Source: Bin87 sp965219925
GTDB taxonomy: Bacteria; Chloroflexota; Dehalococcoidia; Lucifugimonadales; UBA3495
Assembly: GCA_965219925.1 (NCBI GenBank)
Contig: OZ244795.1
Span: 248,001 to 312,000 of the forward strand
Direction: 5' to 3'
DNA: 64,000 nucleotides
Numbering within the stretch: the stretch's first letter is position 1; each line of letters begins with the position of its first letter. This document shows, one piece after another, positions 25,312 to 33,011 of this stretch. The notes below the pieces were generated by a model that worked only from the letters and a program-made list of their open reading frames with translations, was not told the DNA's origin and searched no databases. The position numbers and the translations under genes were made by a program.

Positions 25312-26196
25312 ATGTCGAAGAACAAGAAGAGGGCTTTGGCCTACGTGCGCAGTGCTTCGGTTATCGAGGCGGACCAGACGTCCCTGGACTCTCAGTCGGC
25401 GGAGATAGTCAGGTTGGCGAACGAGATGGATTACGGGATTGACCCAGCAGACGTGCTTCGGGAGGTCGTGTCGGGCGTAAGCTTGGACCGGCTTCAGTTG
25501 AACAAGGTGCGCCTCATGGCGGCAACTGGCGAGTTTGACGTGCTGTTTGTCTACAGCCCTGACCGTTTGTCTCGTAACCTGGTCGATCTGCTGATGCTGA
25601 TGCGCGAGTTCGCCTCGCACGGGGTGGAGGTGCATTTCGTGCAGGGCCCGTTGGCTTTCGCGCCGTGGGCTGAGTTTATCAACGTCGTCATCGAGCTCTG
25701 TGCGAATCAGGAGCGTTGCAAGCACCGGGAGCGGACAGTCCGTGGCATGGACGCCGTAACTCGCAGTGGTCGAATGCCGACCGGTGTCCATGCCCAACCC
25801 TTCGGTTACGACTTGGACCCGGCCACCATGAAGCGGGTGTTCAACGAAGTGGAAGCCGAAGTGGTCGTGAGGGTCTTTGGCCTTTATGCCGAAGGTTTGA
25901 ACATGTCCAAGATAGTCGAGGTGTTGAACGGGGAAGGAGTGAAGACGAAAACGGGCAAGGCGTGGAGTCGGCCTGGGCTCCATAGGATGTTGTCGAACAC
26001 GTCCTACATGGGAGTGGATTACTACGGCAAGACAAGGACAGTTGGTGGGCGCCGCGGTAACAGCAAGCGGGTTGCCGCACCGCGAGAGGAGTGGATTGAA
26101 ATGAGTGGATACACACCGCCGATCATCTCAAAGGAAATGTTCCAGAAGGTGCAGGAACGGTTGGGAGAAGCGGCAGGCGCGTTTTCGGGGAGATAG
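25312..26196 (+). CDS. Large serine recombinase, catalytic plus recombinase domains
   Basis: 294 aa from ATG 25312 with AGGAGGAATGAC directly upstream. Residues 1-140 are the catalytic domain: KRALAYVRSASVIEADQTSL, then SLDRLQLNKVRLMAATGEFD and VYSPDRLSRNLVDLLMLMRE. The nucleophile motif YVRVS reads YVRSA, with Ser on either side but Ala at the canonical site. Residues ~155-285 are the recombinase domain (GVHAQPFGYDLDP, VVVRVFGLYAEGLNMSKIVE, NTSYMGVDYYGKTRTVGG, EEWIEMSGYTPPIISKEMF). Normal large serine recombinases continue into a zinc ribbon and coiled coil; here the frame ends at 26196 and those parts follow in other frames. Confidence 0.75.
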   Translation: MSKNKKRALAYVRSASVIEADQTSLDSQSAEIVRLANEMDYGIDPADVLREVVSGVSLDRLQLNKVRLMAATGEFDVLFVYSPDRLSRNLVDLLMLMREFASHGVEVHFVQGPLAFAPWAEFINVVIELCANQERCKHRERTVRGMDAVTRSGRMPTGVHAQPFGYDLDPATMKRVFNEVEAEVVVRVFGLYAEGLNMSKIVEVLNGEGVKTKTGKAWSRPGLHRMLSNTSYMGVDYYGKTRTVGGRRGNSKRVAAPREEWIEMSGYTPPIISKEMFQKVQERLGEAAGAFSGR

Positions 26197-26326
26197 GGCA
26201 CGTCCGCGCCTCTTGGTGGGTTCTGTCAGGTGTGGGTCGTGCGACGCCTCGATGGCCGTACGTGTAGGTGCCGGGAAGCGTTGGTACTACCGGTGCAGTG
26301 GGGCTTCCCGGTCGGGAGTGCAATAG
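26195..26326 (+). pseudogene. Recombinase zinc ribbon in a shifted frame
   Basis: In the frame +1 to the upstream recombinase, the sequence reads RLLVGSVRCGSCDASMAVRV then GAGKRWYYRCSG, ending at 26326. CxxC ... YYRC is the zinc beta-ribbon expected directly after the recombinase domain. A third frame at its end gives CNRVLD, the ribbon's usual close. No good start codon and ribosome binding site pair precedes it, so it is probably untranslated or reached by frameshifting. Confidence 0.5.
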
Positions 26327-26386
26327 GGTGCTGGATTAGGAGAATGCCGGGCGAGGGCCGTCAAAGCGGATTGTCTGGAGGACCAG

Positions 26387-26842
26387 GTGTGGTCTCACGT
26401 GGTGGCGATTGTTCGGGACCCGAGCGGAGTAACTGCGGATCTTGAACTGAACTGTCAGACACGCGCCGGGGAACTTGGACAGGAAATCGAGCGGCTCCGC
26501 GGTGAGGTTCAGAAAGTGGAGCAACAGGAGGTGCGCCTACTGGACCTGTGCCGTAGTGGCACGTTCAGGCTCGAATTGCTGGTTGCGAGGATGGAAGGGT
26601 TGTCGACTTTGCTGGTGGACCTGCGGGCACGCCTGGCGGAGCTGGATGAGCAGCGTGCGAGGGAAGAAAACGCGTTGGCTGCCTGTGAGCGTGTTCGCGA
26701 GTACTGCCTGATGGTATCGGCAAGTTTGGAGGGACTGGATGTCGCGTGCAAGAGGGATGTGATGATGCGCTTGGGCGTGAAGGTGCTGGTGGTCCAGGGG
26801 GAGGTGACGATTACGGCGGAGATTGACCTTGATTTGTGGTAG
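26387..26842 (+). CDS. Recombinase C-terminal coiled-coil piece
   Basis: 151 aa from GTG 26387 with GGAGG six bases upstream; the frame also reads ECRARAVKADCLEDQVW just before. The product is a long coiled coil (AGELGQEIERLRGEVQKVEQ, RLAELDEQRAREENALAACE) followed by LDVACKRDVMMRLGVKVLVV and a short beta end. This is the standard C-terminal segment of large serine recombinases. It completes, in a third frame, the protein begun at 25312. Confidence 0.55.
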   Translation: MWSHVVAIVRDPSGVTADLELNCQTRAGELGQEIERLRGEVQKVEQQEVRLLDLCRSGTFRLELLVARMEGLSTLLVDLRARLAELDEQRAREENALAACERVREYCLMVSASLEGLDVACKRDVMMRLGVKVLVVQGEVTITAEIDLDLW

Positions 26843-26927
26843 CGGGCTGTTGCTGCCTGATTGGGTGGCGACGGGCCGGCTGTTTTTGTTTCACGAGATG
26901 CCGACAGATGGGCAAGGAGAGAATGTC

Positions 26928-27641
26928 ATGAAAAATGGGATAACGGGCCGTATGCGGCTTGGCAGGAAAAAAGGACTGCGGGAGATTGGACCCTCCGCCG
27001 CAGCCCTTGGACCGGCCGAGTATGGACCCGAGTCGGTCTCATCCAATGATAGCGAGGGTACCGGCGCAGACCAAACCGCTGCCGGGGATACTCCGGCAAT
27101 TTTGCCGGCAGAGGTCGCTACGGTGCCGGACAAGTTCATACGGGACATCCACACTGCTGTGCAGAATTTTAATACCGAGATGATGAGTGAGGATACGAGG
27201 CGGGGAAAGGAGGCGCTGGCACGTCGAGGAGTTATGCCGGGCGGGGTTGGGTCGGGGATCTACGGATACGATTACAGCCCCGAGCTGAGGCGTCGTGTGG
27301 TGAACGAAGATGAGGCGGTGGTGGTCCTGTGGATCTTCTGTGAGTTTGCCGATGGGAGGACTCGCTATTCGATTTTCAGTCAGTTGAATGCGGATGGGGT
27401 GCCGTCGAAAAAGGGCGGAAAGTGGGGATGTGCTGTCCTGAAGAACATGCTGACGAACGAGTCGTACTTGGGGGTGGATTATTATGGAAAAACCCGGACA
27501 GTTCGGGGGCCGGACGGCATACCTAAGAAAGTCCGGGTGCCCAGGCAAGAGTGGATTGAGATAAGGGAATTCACGCCGCCGTTGGTGGCGCCAACGGTTT
27601 TCTACCGAGTGAAGGAGAGGCTGCGCAGCGAACAAGGATGA
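26928..27641 (+). CDS. Recombinase-domain protein without a catalytic domain
   Basis: 237 aa from ATG 26928 (CAAGGAGAG upstream). Residues 1-75 are a polar leader that includes LREIGPSAAALGPAEYGPES, shared with the gene at 24692. Residues ~80-235 are a clear recombinase domain: EDTRRGKEALARRGVMPGGV, SGIYGYDYSP, ESYLGVDYYGKTRTVRGPDG, QEWIEIREFTPPLVAPTVFY. The YYGKTRTV stretch matches the recombinase at 25312 almost exactly. The catalytic resolvase domain is replaced by the leader, and no zinc ribbon follows. It may bind att-like DNA without cutting it. Confidence 0.65.
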   Translation: MKNGITGRMRLGRKKGLREIGPSAAALGPAEYGPESVSSNDSEGTGADQTAAGDTPAILPAEVATVPDKFIRDIHTAVQNFNTEMMSEDTRRGKEALARRGVMPGGVGSGIYGYDYSPELRRRVVNEDEAVVVLWIFCEFADGRTRYSIFSQLNADGVPSKKGGKWGCAVLKNMLTNESYLGVDYYGKTRTVRGPDGIPKKVRVPRQEWIEIREFTPPLVAPTVFYRVKERLRSEQG

Positions 27642-27743
27642 GAGGGGAAGAGTGGTCTGTAAGAGCCGGGAGCGTTTGGAGGGCGCTAGCAGTTTGATGA
27701 AGTCTGTCCGATAAGATGGACCCGAAGGTACGAGGATTTTGAC

Positions 27744-28031
27744 ATGAAAAATAAGAAAGGCCGGGAACGGCCTTCTGAAAATGAAAAGGTGCCGCTTGAG
27801 GTTGAAGGGCCGTCAACGGCACCAGAACCGGATGAGAATGAGATCTCGTCGGTCGCTGGTCATGATAGCGACCGGGCGGGAGATTCGCAATCAGAATTGG
27901 GTGAGGGAGGCGCCGGTCGTTTTGTTGACAGCTGTGAGGAAGACCCTTGGCTGGAAACAATGAAGGATCTTGCGCGTTTGGTTCTCGCTGCTTACGAGGC
28001 TGATCCGCATCGTTTCGACGAGCCGAGGTAG
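27744..28031 (+). CDS. Small acidic protein of the recombinase cluster
   Basis: 95 aa from ATG 27744 (CGAGGAT upstream). The opening MKNKKGRERPSENEKVPLEV then EGPSTAPEPDENE echoes the GPSAA leader of two neighbours. The C-terminus DPWLETMKDLARLVLAAYEA is a likely amphipathic helix. No domain is recognised. A strong bidirectional terminator follows. Confidence 0.5.
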   Translation: MKNKKGRERPSENEKVPLEVEGPSTAPEPDENEISSVAGHDSDRAGDSQSELGEGGAGRFVDSCEEDPWLETMKDLARLVLAAYEADPHRFDEPR

Positions 28032-28039
28032 TACATTTA

Positions 28040-28067
28040 CATCGGGGGCGTTGAAACGCCCCCGATG
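28040..28067. terminator. Hairpin between convergent genes
   Basis: CATCGGGGGCGTT at 28040-28052 is followed after two bases by its exact reverse complement. It lies between the stops of the 95-aa plus-strand gene and the 168-aa minus-strand gene and can serve both. No long T-run is present. Confidence 0.7.
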
Positions 28068-28092
28068 CTTTGGATCAGTTGAGGTGGGCGGT

Positions 28093-28599
28093 TCAGGTTA
28101 GGACCGTGGCGGGCAGGTCGATAGTTTGGATGTGTTCGCCGGCGAACGGGCTATCGGCCGGAAGTGGGATTGAGTAGTCAATTGTGGCTTGGGTCCCTTG
28201 GGTGGTTATTCTACGAATGAACTTTCGCAACGCCGTCTTGGTCATGTACAAGGCATTCTTGGCGTTGTAGGTAAGAGGGTCGGTTGCCAAATCTTCGATG
28301 GCGGAGGGGTCGTGGCGTAGGGAGTCGTCGCCGGCTTCGGCCAGTTGGCTTTGAATCTGGCGGATGTTCCGGGGTGTCATGAGGACTTGCATGATCTCTT
28401 GCAGTAGCCAGTTCTCGAATTGGCCGGCCTTGATGTCGGGGGAGGCGCAGCCGTTTACGCGAGACGGATTGGATCGTGTGCATCTGTAGACGTCGTCGTC
28501 GGGGTGTTTGGCAAATCGAACTTGCATGGGGCTGTCGCAATGGTGGCATTGCAGGAGGTTGTCTAGCGTGTAAGAGCGCTGGGTAACATGCTTGTTCAT
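28093..28599 (-). CDS. Stand-alone recombinase zinc-ribbon protein
   Basis: 168 aa from ATG 28599. SYTLDNLLQCHHCDSPMQVR then DDDVYRCTRSNPSRVNGC form the zinc beta-ribbon of serine recombinases (LLxCxxCxxPM...YRC...C). NWLLQEIMQVLMTPRNIRQI and the rest are the helical C-terminal segment. The catalytic and recombinase domains are absent. It is transcribed towards the plus-strand recombinase pieces. A diverged partial copy lies upstream at 28860-29034. Confidence 0.65.
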   Translation of the reverse strand: MNKHVTQRSYTLDNLLQCHHCDSPMQVRFAKHPDDDVYRCTRSNPSRVNGCASPDIKAGQFENWLLQEIMQVLMTPRNIRQIQSQLAEAGDDSLRHDPSAIEDLATDPLTYNAKNALYMTKTALRKFIRRITTQGTQATIDYSIPLPADSPFAGEHIQTIDLPATVLT

Positions 28600-28851
28600 A
28601 GCGTTCTGAACCTTTGGGTCGGGGTTTGCTCACGGATTGCCGGGTGGGCTGACTGGCCGTCGGCAGTGTTCAATGTGAATCCTAAACTAATGCCAAGGTG
28701 GAATCTACATTTGCGGGGCGATGAAGATTGGCTCAGGCGCCACAGGTGAAGCTCTCCCACCTGTACCTGGAGGACGGTCCGGCGCCGCCGATTGGCTTCC
28801 TCCATATGCGGGTTTCACCTTGGCTTTAGTTTAGTTTGGGATACGAAGAAA

Positions 28852-28875
28852 GTTCGACTAGAATTCTAGTCGAAC
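28852..28875. repeat. 24-bp perfect palindrome
   Basis: GTTCGACTAGAA is followed directly by its reverse complement, with no spacer. It lies just beyond the truncated end of the second zinc-ribbon copy. Such a symmetric site could be an operator or a recombination site. It is not followed by a T-run. Confidence 0.8.
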
Positions 28876-29034
28876 CATTCGTTTCGCAGGATTTTTACCT
28901 TGAGGGTAAAGGTTCTGCGTACCATATCTTTTGGTGGGGTGGGGTGCAAAGTCAAGCTGCATGGGACTTTCGCAATGGTGGCAGCGCAAGAGATTCTCGA
29001 GGGCGTAAGAGCGCGGGGTGTTGCTTGTGGTCAT
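28860..29034 (-). pseudogene. Decayed second copy of the zinc-ribbon gene
   Basis: ATG 29034 opens MTTSNTPRSYALENLLRCHH then CESPMQLDFAPHPTKRYG, the same protein start as the gene at 28599 (SYTLDNLLQCHHCDSPMQVR). Homology ends after about 35 codons and the frame runs into the palindrome. The DNA upstream of both starts is also similar (compare 28640-28700 with 29070-29130), so the duplication included the promoter region. Confidence 0.6.
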
Positions 29035-29637
29035 GGGGGTTAAACCTTCGGGCTGCGGATTTGCTGCCCAGAGGCCTTGACGGGGCGACTGGCCGGCCGC
29101 AGTGTTCGACGGGAGTCCCAGTTTGGATATTAACAAAGCCGGACCAGTAGCGTGCAGGATTTCGACCTTGATGCTGAAGTCAGTGAGTGCCATATCTTTT
29201 GGCGGTGTTGGAAAATTAAGCATGGAAGCTTTAAACGGGTTTGTCTTCGGTGGTGTACCTAGCGGTAGGTTGAGCTCGCTGCTGGGCATTGCGTGCGTTG
29301 ACGTAACGCCGGGACGTTGCAAACAGGGTTGGCATTTGGCTTTGCCAGGTTGAGTTTTTTGGGGCGCGAAACGGACGGGCCGGCCTACGGGCGAACTCTC
29401 GTCTTGGGTCCAACTGTTGAGAAAAATGGACTTTCTCCCAGTGCCGTTACTGAGATGTAATGCGATTAGCATGGTGTTGAACCGTGGTTAAAGGACCTGG
29501 CTTTCCGAGCAATCTAACCTTGTGGATATAAGTTTGGCCTTTAGCATTGGTTAGCGGTCGGTTTTATCCCGTGGTCGCTGGCCTGGTCGGTGGGGAACTT
29601 GTTCTTGGCCGGCTCGGCTCGCTGGTGTTTGAGTACC
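29035..29637. other. Intergenic with a diverged direct repeat, no supported gene
   Basis: CCATATCTTTTGG occurs at about 28921 and again at about 29192, each inside a ~45-bp similar block (ACCTTGA...AAG...GTxCCATATCTTTTGG). Short minus-strand frames at 29230-29410 have no recognisable domain. Confidence 0.45.
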
Positions 29638-29943
29638 TTAGTCGGGGTTTGCAGTGTGTCGCACGCTTCTTTCTTGGGATTTGGCGCGATTATAGCGTTG
29701 CTGTTTCTCCGCGCAGGATTGGCACCTTGTCAGTCCGGGCCGGGATTCGTTGGCACACGCCAAGCACATTCCAGATTCCTTACGGATGTTTCTGCGGTTT
29801 CGGTCGCGCTGGTTTGCGAGCTCACGTTGGCGAGGGGAAAGTGGTTTCGGGGGATTCCGTTTCTTCCAAGCACGGATAGCGGCGCGTTGATTCGCTCGAC
29901 GTTGTTCAGCGTCCAAGGGCTGGGGTTTTTCGACCAGTTGCAC
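29638..29943 (-). CDS. Small zinc-binding hypothetical protein
   Basis: 101 aa, rich in Arg, Gln and Asn (AIRAWKKRNPPKPLSPRQRE). In the middle, GMCLACANESRPGLTRCQSC has two Cys pairs of the CxxC...CxxC type seen in small phage and HNH-associated zinc proteins. There is no nuclease motif. It is the last gene of the accessory region before the tRNA. Confidence 0.5.
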   Translation of the reverse strand: MQLVEKPQPLDAEQRRANQRAAIRAWKKRNPPKPLSPRQRELANQRDRNRRNIRKESGMCLACANESRPGLTRCQSCAEKQQRYNRAKSQERSVRHTANPD

Positions 29944-29976
29944 CCTGTGCTTAAAAGTTCTGCCTACAGTGTTGAA

Positions 29977-30051
29977 TGGTGGAGGCTAGGGGATTCGAAC
30001 CCCTGACCCCCTGCTTGCAAAGCAGGTGCTCTCCCACTGAGCTAAGCCCCC
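29977..30051 (-). tRNA. tRNA-Ala (anticodon TGC)
   Basis: The minus strand folds as a full cloverleaf: acceptor GGGGGCT paired with AGCCTCC, D-arm GCTCAGTGGGAGAGC, anticodon arm CCTGC-TTTGCAA-GCAGG, and T-arm AGGGG-TTCGAAT-CCCCT. The CCA is encoded. The anticodon TGC reads Ala codons. Its 3' end faces the accessory region on the left, as expected if an island integrated at the tRNA. Confidence 0.95.
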
Positions 30052-30130
30052 ACGTTAGCGGTTTTGATTATATCAGGGCGGCCCTCACCCGTGGCCGCAC
30101 GCGCGAGGATGAGGACGGTTTGATACTCAA

Positions 30131-30211
30131 CGAGATTGCCACGTGGTTCGACAGGCTCACCATGAGCGGCTGTGCTCCTCGCAATGACAGCAGGCCAGTT
30201 CGCAATGACAG
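30131..30211. repeat. Dispersed repeat A, partial copy
   Basis: Half-copy of the family running CGAGATTGCCACGTGG ... CTCCTCGCAATGACAG, including the internal block ACAGGCTCACCATGAGCGG. A second GCAATGACAG follows at 30202-30211. It is the leftmost copy in the window. Confidence 0.8.
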
Positions 30212-30230
30212 TTTTGCACGATGCTCTCGT

Positions 30231-30259
30231 TTTACATACCCACTGGCAGCGGGTATGAT
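30231..30259 (+). promoter_or_regulatory. Sigma-70-type promoter of the thiolase gene
   Basis: TTTACA at 30231-30236 and TATGAT at 30254-30259 are separated by 17 bp. The start codon lies 60 bp downstream. Confidence 0.65.
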
Positions 30260-30318
30260 ACGCCCACCAATTTACGTTGAATTTGCCTGCCGCTGTCCGC
30301 AGAACAAGGAGCCCTATT

Positions 30319-31518
30319 ATGCGAGGAGTAGCCATCGTTTCCCCAGTCCGCACTGCCGTCGGTAACTTCGGCGGGGGCCTGCGCGACATATCCGCCGCCG
30401 AGCTGGCTTCCACGGTCATCAGCGCCGCGCTGGAACGGAGCGGCATCGACCCAGCCCTGGTTGACGACGTCATTCTCGGCCACGGCTATCCCTCCGGCGA
30501 GAACCCCGCAATCGGGCGGCTGGCCGGTCTCAAGGCGGGCCTGCCAATCGAGGTGCCCGGCTACCAGCTGGACCGGCGTTGCTCCTCCGGTTTGCAGGCG
30601 ATTCTCAACGCCTCGATGCTGGTGCAGACCGACAACGCTGACGTAGTAATCGCCGGTGGCGTGGAGAGCATGAGCGGCGCCGAGTTCTACAACAACGAAT
30701 CGCGTTGGGGCGCCCGGTTTGGATCGGTTACATTCCATGACCGCCTGGCCCGCGCCCGGGTTACCATTGCCCCCGAAGAACGTTTCGGCCCTATCCCCGG
30801 CGGCATGGTCGAAACGGCGGAAAATCTGGCGAAACAGTACGAAATCCCACGGCAGGAACAGGATGAGTTCGCGCTGCGGAGCCACCAGCGCGCCGTCGCC
30901 GCCCGAGATTCCGGCAAATTCGACGCCGAGATCGTCCCCGTCAGCATCCCCCAGAGGCGCGGCGACCCCAAAATCTTCGACACCGACGAGGGCCCCCGCG
31001 GCGATACCACCATGGACGTTCTGGGACGCCTGCGTCCGGTGATGCAGGATGGCTGCGTTACCGCCGGCAACGCCAGCAGCCAGAACGATGCCGCCTCCGT
31101 GTGCCTGGTGGTGGCAGAGGACAAGCTCGAGGAGCTGGGCCTGACCCCCATGGCCTACCTGCGCGGTTGGGCCGTAACCGGTTGCCATCCGGCCACCATG
31201 GGAATCGGACCGGTAGCTTCCGTCAACAAGGTTATGAACAAGATCGGCATGACGTTGGGTGATATGGACATCATTGAACTCAATGAAGCCTTCGCCGCCC
31301 AGGTGCTGGCGGTGCTCCGCGAGTGGAACCTGCCCCACGAAGACAACCTCAACGTCAACGGCTCCGGCATTTCACTGGGCCACCCCATCGCTGCCACCGG
31401 CGCGCGTATCCTGGCGACCATGCTCCACGAGATGGCGAGGCAGGATTTGCAGTGGGGTCTGGAAACCATGTGCGTAGGCGGAGGCCAGGGCGTAGCCGCC
31501 GTCTTCGAGCGGAAGTAA
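30319..31518 (+). CDS. Acetyl-CoA acetyltransferase (thiolase)
   Basis: 399 aa from ATG 30319, with AAGGAG seven bases upstream. It catalyses thiolytic cleavage or condensation of acyl-CoA in the cytoplasm. The N-terminus MRGVAIVSPVRTAVGNFGGG and the nucleophile motif YQLDRRCSSGLQAILNA (Cys ~86) are typical. So are GGVESMSGAEFY, the signature NGSGISLGHPIAATGARILA with the catalytic His, and the second Cys in MCVGGGQGVAAVF. Length and motifs match full-length thiolases. It has its own promoter, and no other beta-oxidation gene adjoins it. Confidence 0.92.
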   Translation: MRGVAIVSPVRTAVGNFGGGLRDISAAELASTVISAALERSGIDPALVDDVILGHGYPSGENPAIGRLAGLKAGLPIEVPGYQLDRRCSSGLQAILNASMLVQTDNADVVIAGGVESMSGAEFYNNESRWGARFGSVTFHDRLARARVTIAPEERFGPIPGGMVETAENLAKQYEIPRQEQDEFALRSHQRAVAARDSGKFDAEIVPVSIPQRRGDPKIFDTDEGPRGDTTMDVLGRLRPVMQDGCVTAGNASSQNDAASVCLVVAEDKLEELGLTPMAYLRGWAVTGCHPATMGIGPVASVNKVMNKIGMTLGDMDIIELNEAFAAQVLAVLREWNLPHEDNLNVNGSGISLGHPIAATGARILATMLHEMARQDLQWGLETMCVGGGQGVAAVFERK

Positions 31519-31595
31519 CGGTCGAGCTTTCTCACGCATGAAGGGTTGTTTCCGTAGCGCTCCGATCCGTCGTGAGGTCGAGCCGTGAGGTTAAG

Positions 31596-32384
31596 ATGAC
31601 TACCGCCAAGCCCGCCGCCCAGCCGCGCCTGACCGGCAAACTGGATCCGCCGGTGGAGTTGCCCGACCCACCGCGGGCGCCCGATATGCAACAGTACCGC
31701 CACATCGTCAATGCGGCAGCGTCGCTCATCGCGCATTTCGCATCGCGACCGGGTACGCTGGTGAGCGGTGAGGGTTTTCTGTGTTACGACACACGTAGCC
31801 ACGACGGCTGGCTGGTACCCGATTGCGTAGTGGCCTTTGACGTGAATCCGGATGCCATAACCGAGCGCAACGGCTACGTTATCAGCGAAGTGGGCAAACC
31901 CCCCGATTTCGTGCTGGAGGTGGCTTCCCGGAGGACTGGACAGGCCGACTACACCCGCAAGCGGTTCGGGTATGCCCACTATGGCGTCGCAGAATACTGG
32001 CGGTTTGACCACACCGGCGGGGAATACCACGACCTCCCGCTGGCCGGAGATCTGCTGGTCAATGGCGGATATGAGCCGATCGAGTTGGCCGATGACCGCA
32101 CCGGCAAGATGTCCGGGATGTTGTCAGGATACAGTCAGGCATTGGACCTGTACCCCTGCTGGGACGATGGCAAGCTGCGTTTTTATGATCCAAAGACCGA
32201 CGAGTTTTTGATGGACCAGGGGGAGTTGCAGGCGGCGCTGTCTGACGCCAGGGTCGAGCGGGATGCCGCCCAGGCCGACCGGGATTCAATCCAGGCGGAA
32301 CGGGATGTCGCCCAAGCCGAGCGGGATGCGGCCAATGAACGCATCAGGCAGCTTGAAGAACGGTTGCGGTGGCAGTCGGACTAG
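31596..32384 (+). CDS. Uma2-family (DUF820) endonuclease-like protein
   Basis: 262 aa from ATG 31596, with GTGAGG upstream. The Uma2 PD-(D/E)XK core spans residues ~45-180: VSGEGFLCYD, LVPDCVVAFDV with the metal-binding Asp, PPDFVLEVASRRTGQ with the Glu, and KRFGYAHYGVAEYWRFD. The C-terminus is a regular coiled coil of repeated ERDAAQAD-like heptads. The role of Uma2 proteins is poorly known; they often occur in many copies without partners. A paralogue lies at 51662. Confidence 0.85.
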   Translation: MTTAKPAAQPRLTGKLDPPVELPDPPRAPDMQQYRHIVNAAASLIAHFASRPGTLVSGEGFLCYDTRSHDGWLVPDCVVAFDVNPDAITERNGYVISEVGKPPDFVLEVASRRTGQADYTRKRFGYAHYGVAEYWRFDHTGGEYHDLPLAGDLLVNGGYEPIELADDRTGKMSGMLSGYSQALDLYPCWDDGKLRFYDPKTDEFLMDQGELQAALSDARVERDAAQADRDSIQAERDVAQAERDAANERIRQLEERLRWQSD

Positions 32385-32448
32385 CACGGGGATTTGATTC
32401 TTTTACAGAATTAAACTGCCCGTCCGTCAAGTTGGAAATCAACCACCC

Positions 32449-32540
32449 GCTCGTCCTGAGCCTGTCGAAGGATGGTCGTCGATGGTTCGACAAGCTCACC
32501 ATGAGCGGAGGTCGGAGGACTTTGAAAAGGCCCTGCGGGA
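32449..32540. repeat. Dispersed repeat B copy
   Basis: CGCTCGTCCTGAGCCTGTCG ... GACAAGCTCACCATGAGCGG, followed by TTTGAAAAGGCCCTGC. The same blocks flank the nitrate transporter gene at 57.2 and 58.9 kb. Confidence 0.8.
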
Positions 32541-32575
32541 AGTCAAAGCCCACCCGCCGTGTGTTGACAAACACC

Positions 32576-32932
32576 GTCATTCCCGCGAAAGCGGGAATCC
32601 AGTGGCCGCAGTCGTTAATCACGGTTCTGATCCTTTCATCATACCCTCTCTGGACTCCTGCCCCGTATCAAGTACGGGGTGACGTTCTTTCGCAGGAGTG
32701 ACGGGCTGGTTTGCTAATTGTCAACAGGCGCTAGTTGAGATACAAATGATTTTGACCGATATTGACTGTAGAGTGCAAACTGAATAATGGCTTTCGCCGT
32801 TTGATATTCTCACCAAATTAGGTTCTGTTGACATTTCACGTCATTCCCGCGAAAGCGGGAATCCAGGCGCTTTGAAAAGCAGACATCGTTCACATTCAGG
32901 GTACTCTGGATTCCCGCTTTCGCGGGAATGAC
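32576..32932. repeat. Three REP-like 27-bp palindromic units
   Basis: GTCATTCCCGCGAAAGCGGG (+AATCCAG) occurs at 32576-32602 and 32840-32866, and inverted at 32906-32932. The last two form a perfect 27-bp inverted repeat with a 39-bp loop. They fill the gap between the Uma2 and GMC genes (32385-33011), which has no supported gene. Confidence 0.85.
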
Positions 32933-33011
32933 GAGCTGGAGTTAGCGAAATCGCCTTATATCTCAAATGTCAACACGACCTAGTCATCAACAAGAACCAG
33001 GAGCAAATCAC

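Noticed and set aside
30232..31338. A 368-aa minus-strand frame opposite the thiolase gene
   Set aside because: It is an antisense shadow of a full-length thiolase; composition and lack of any motif argue against a gene.
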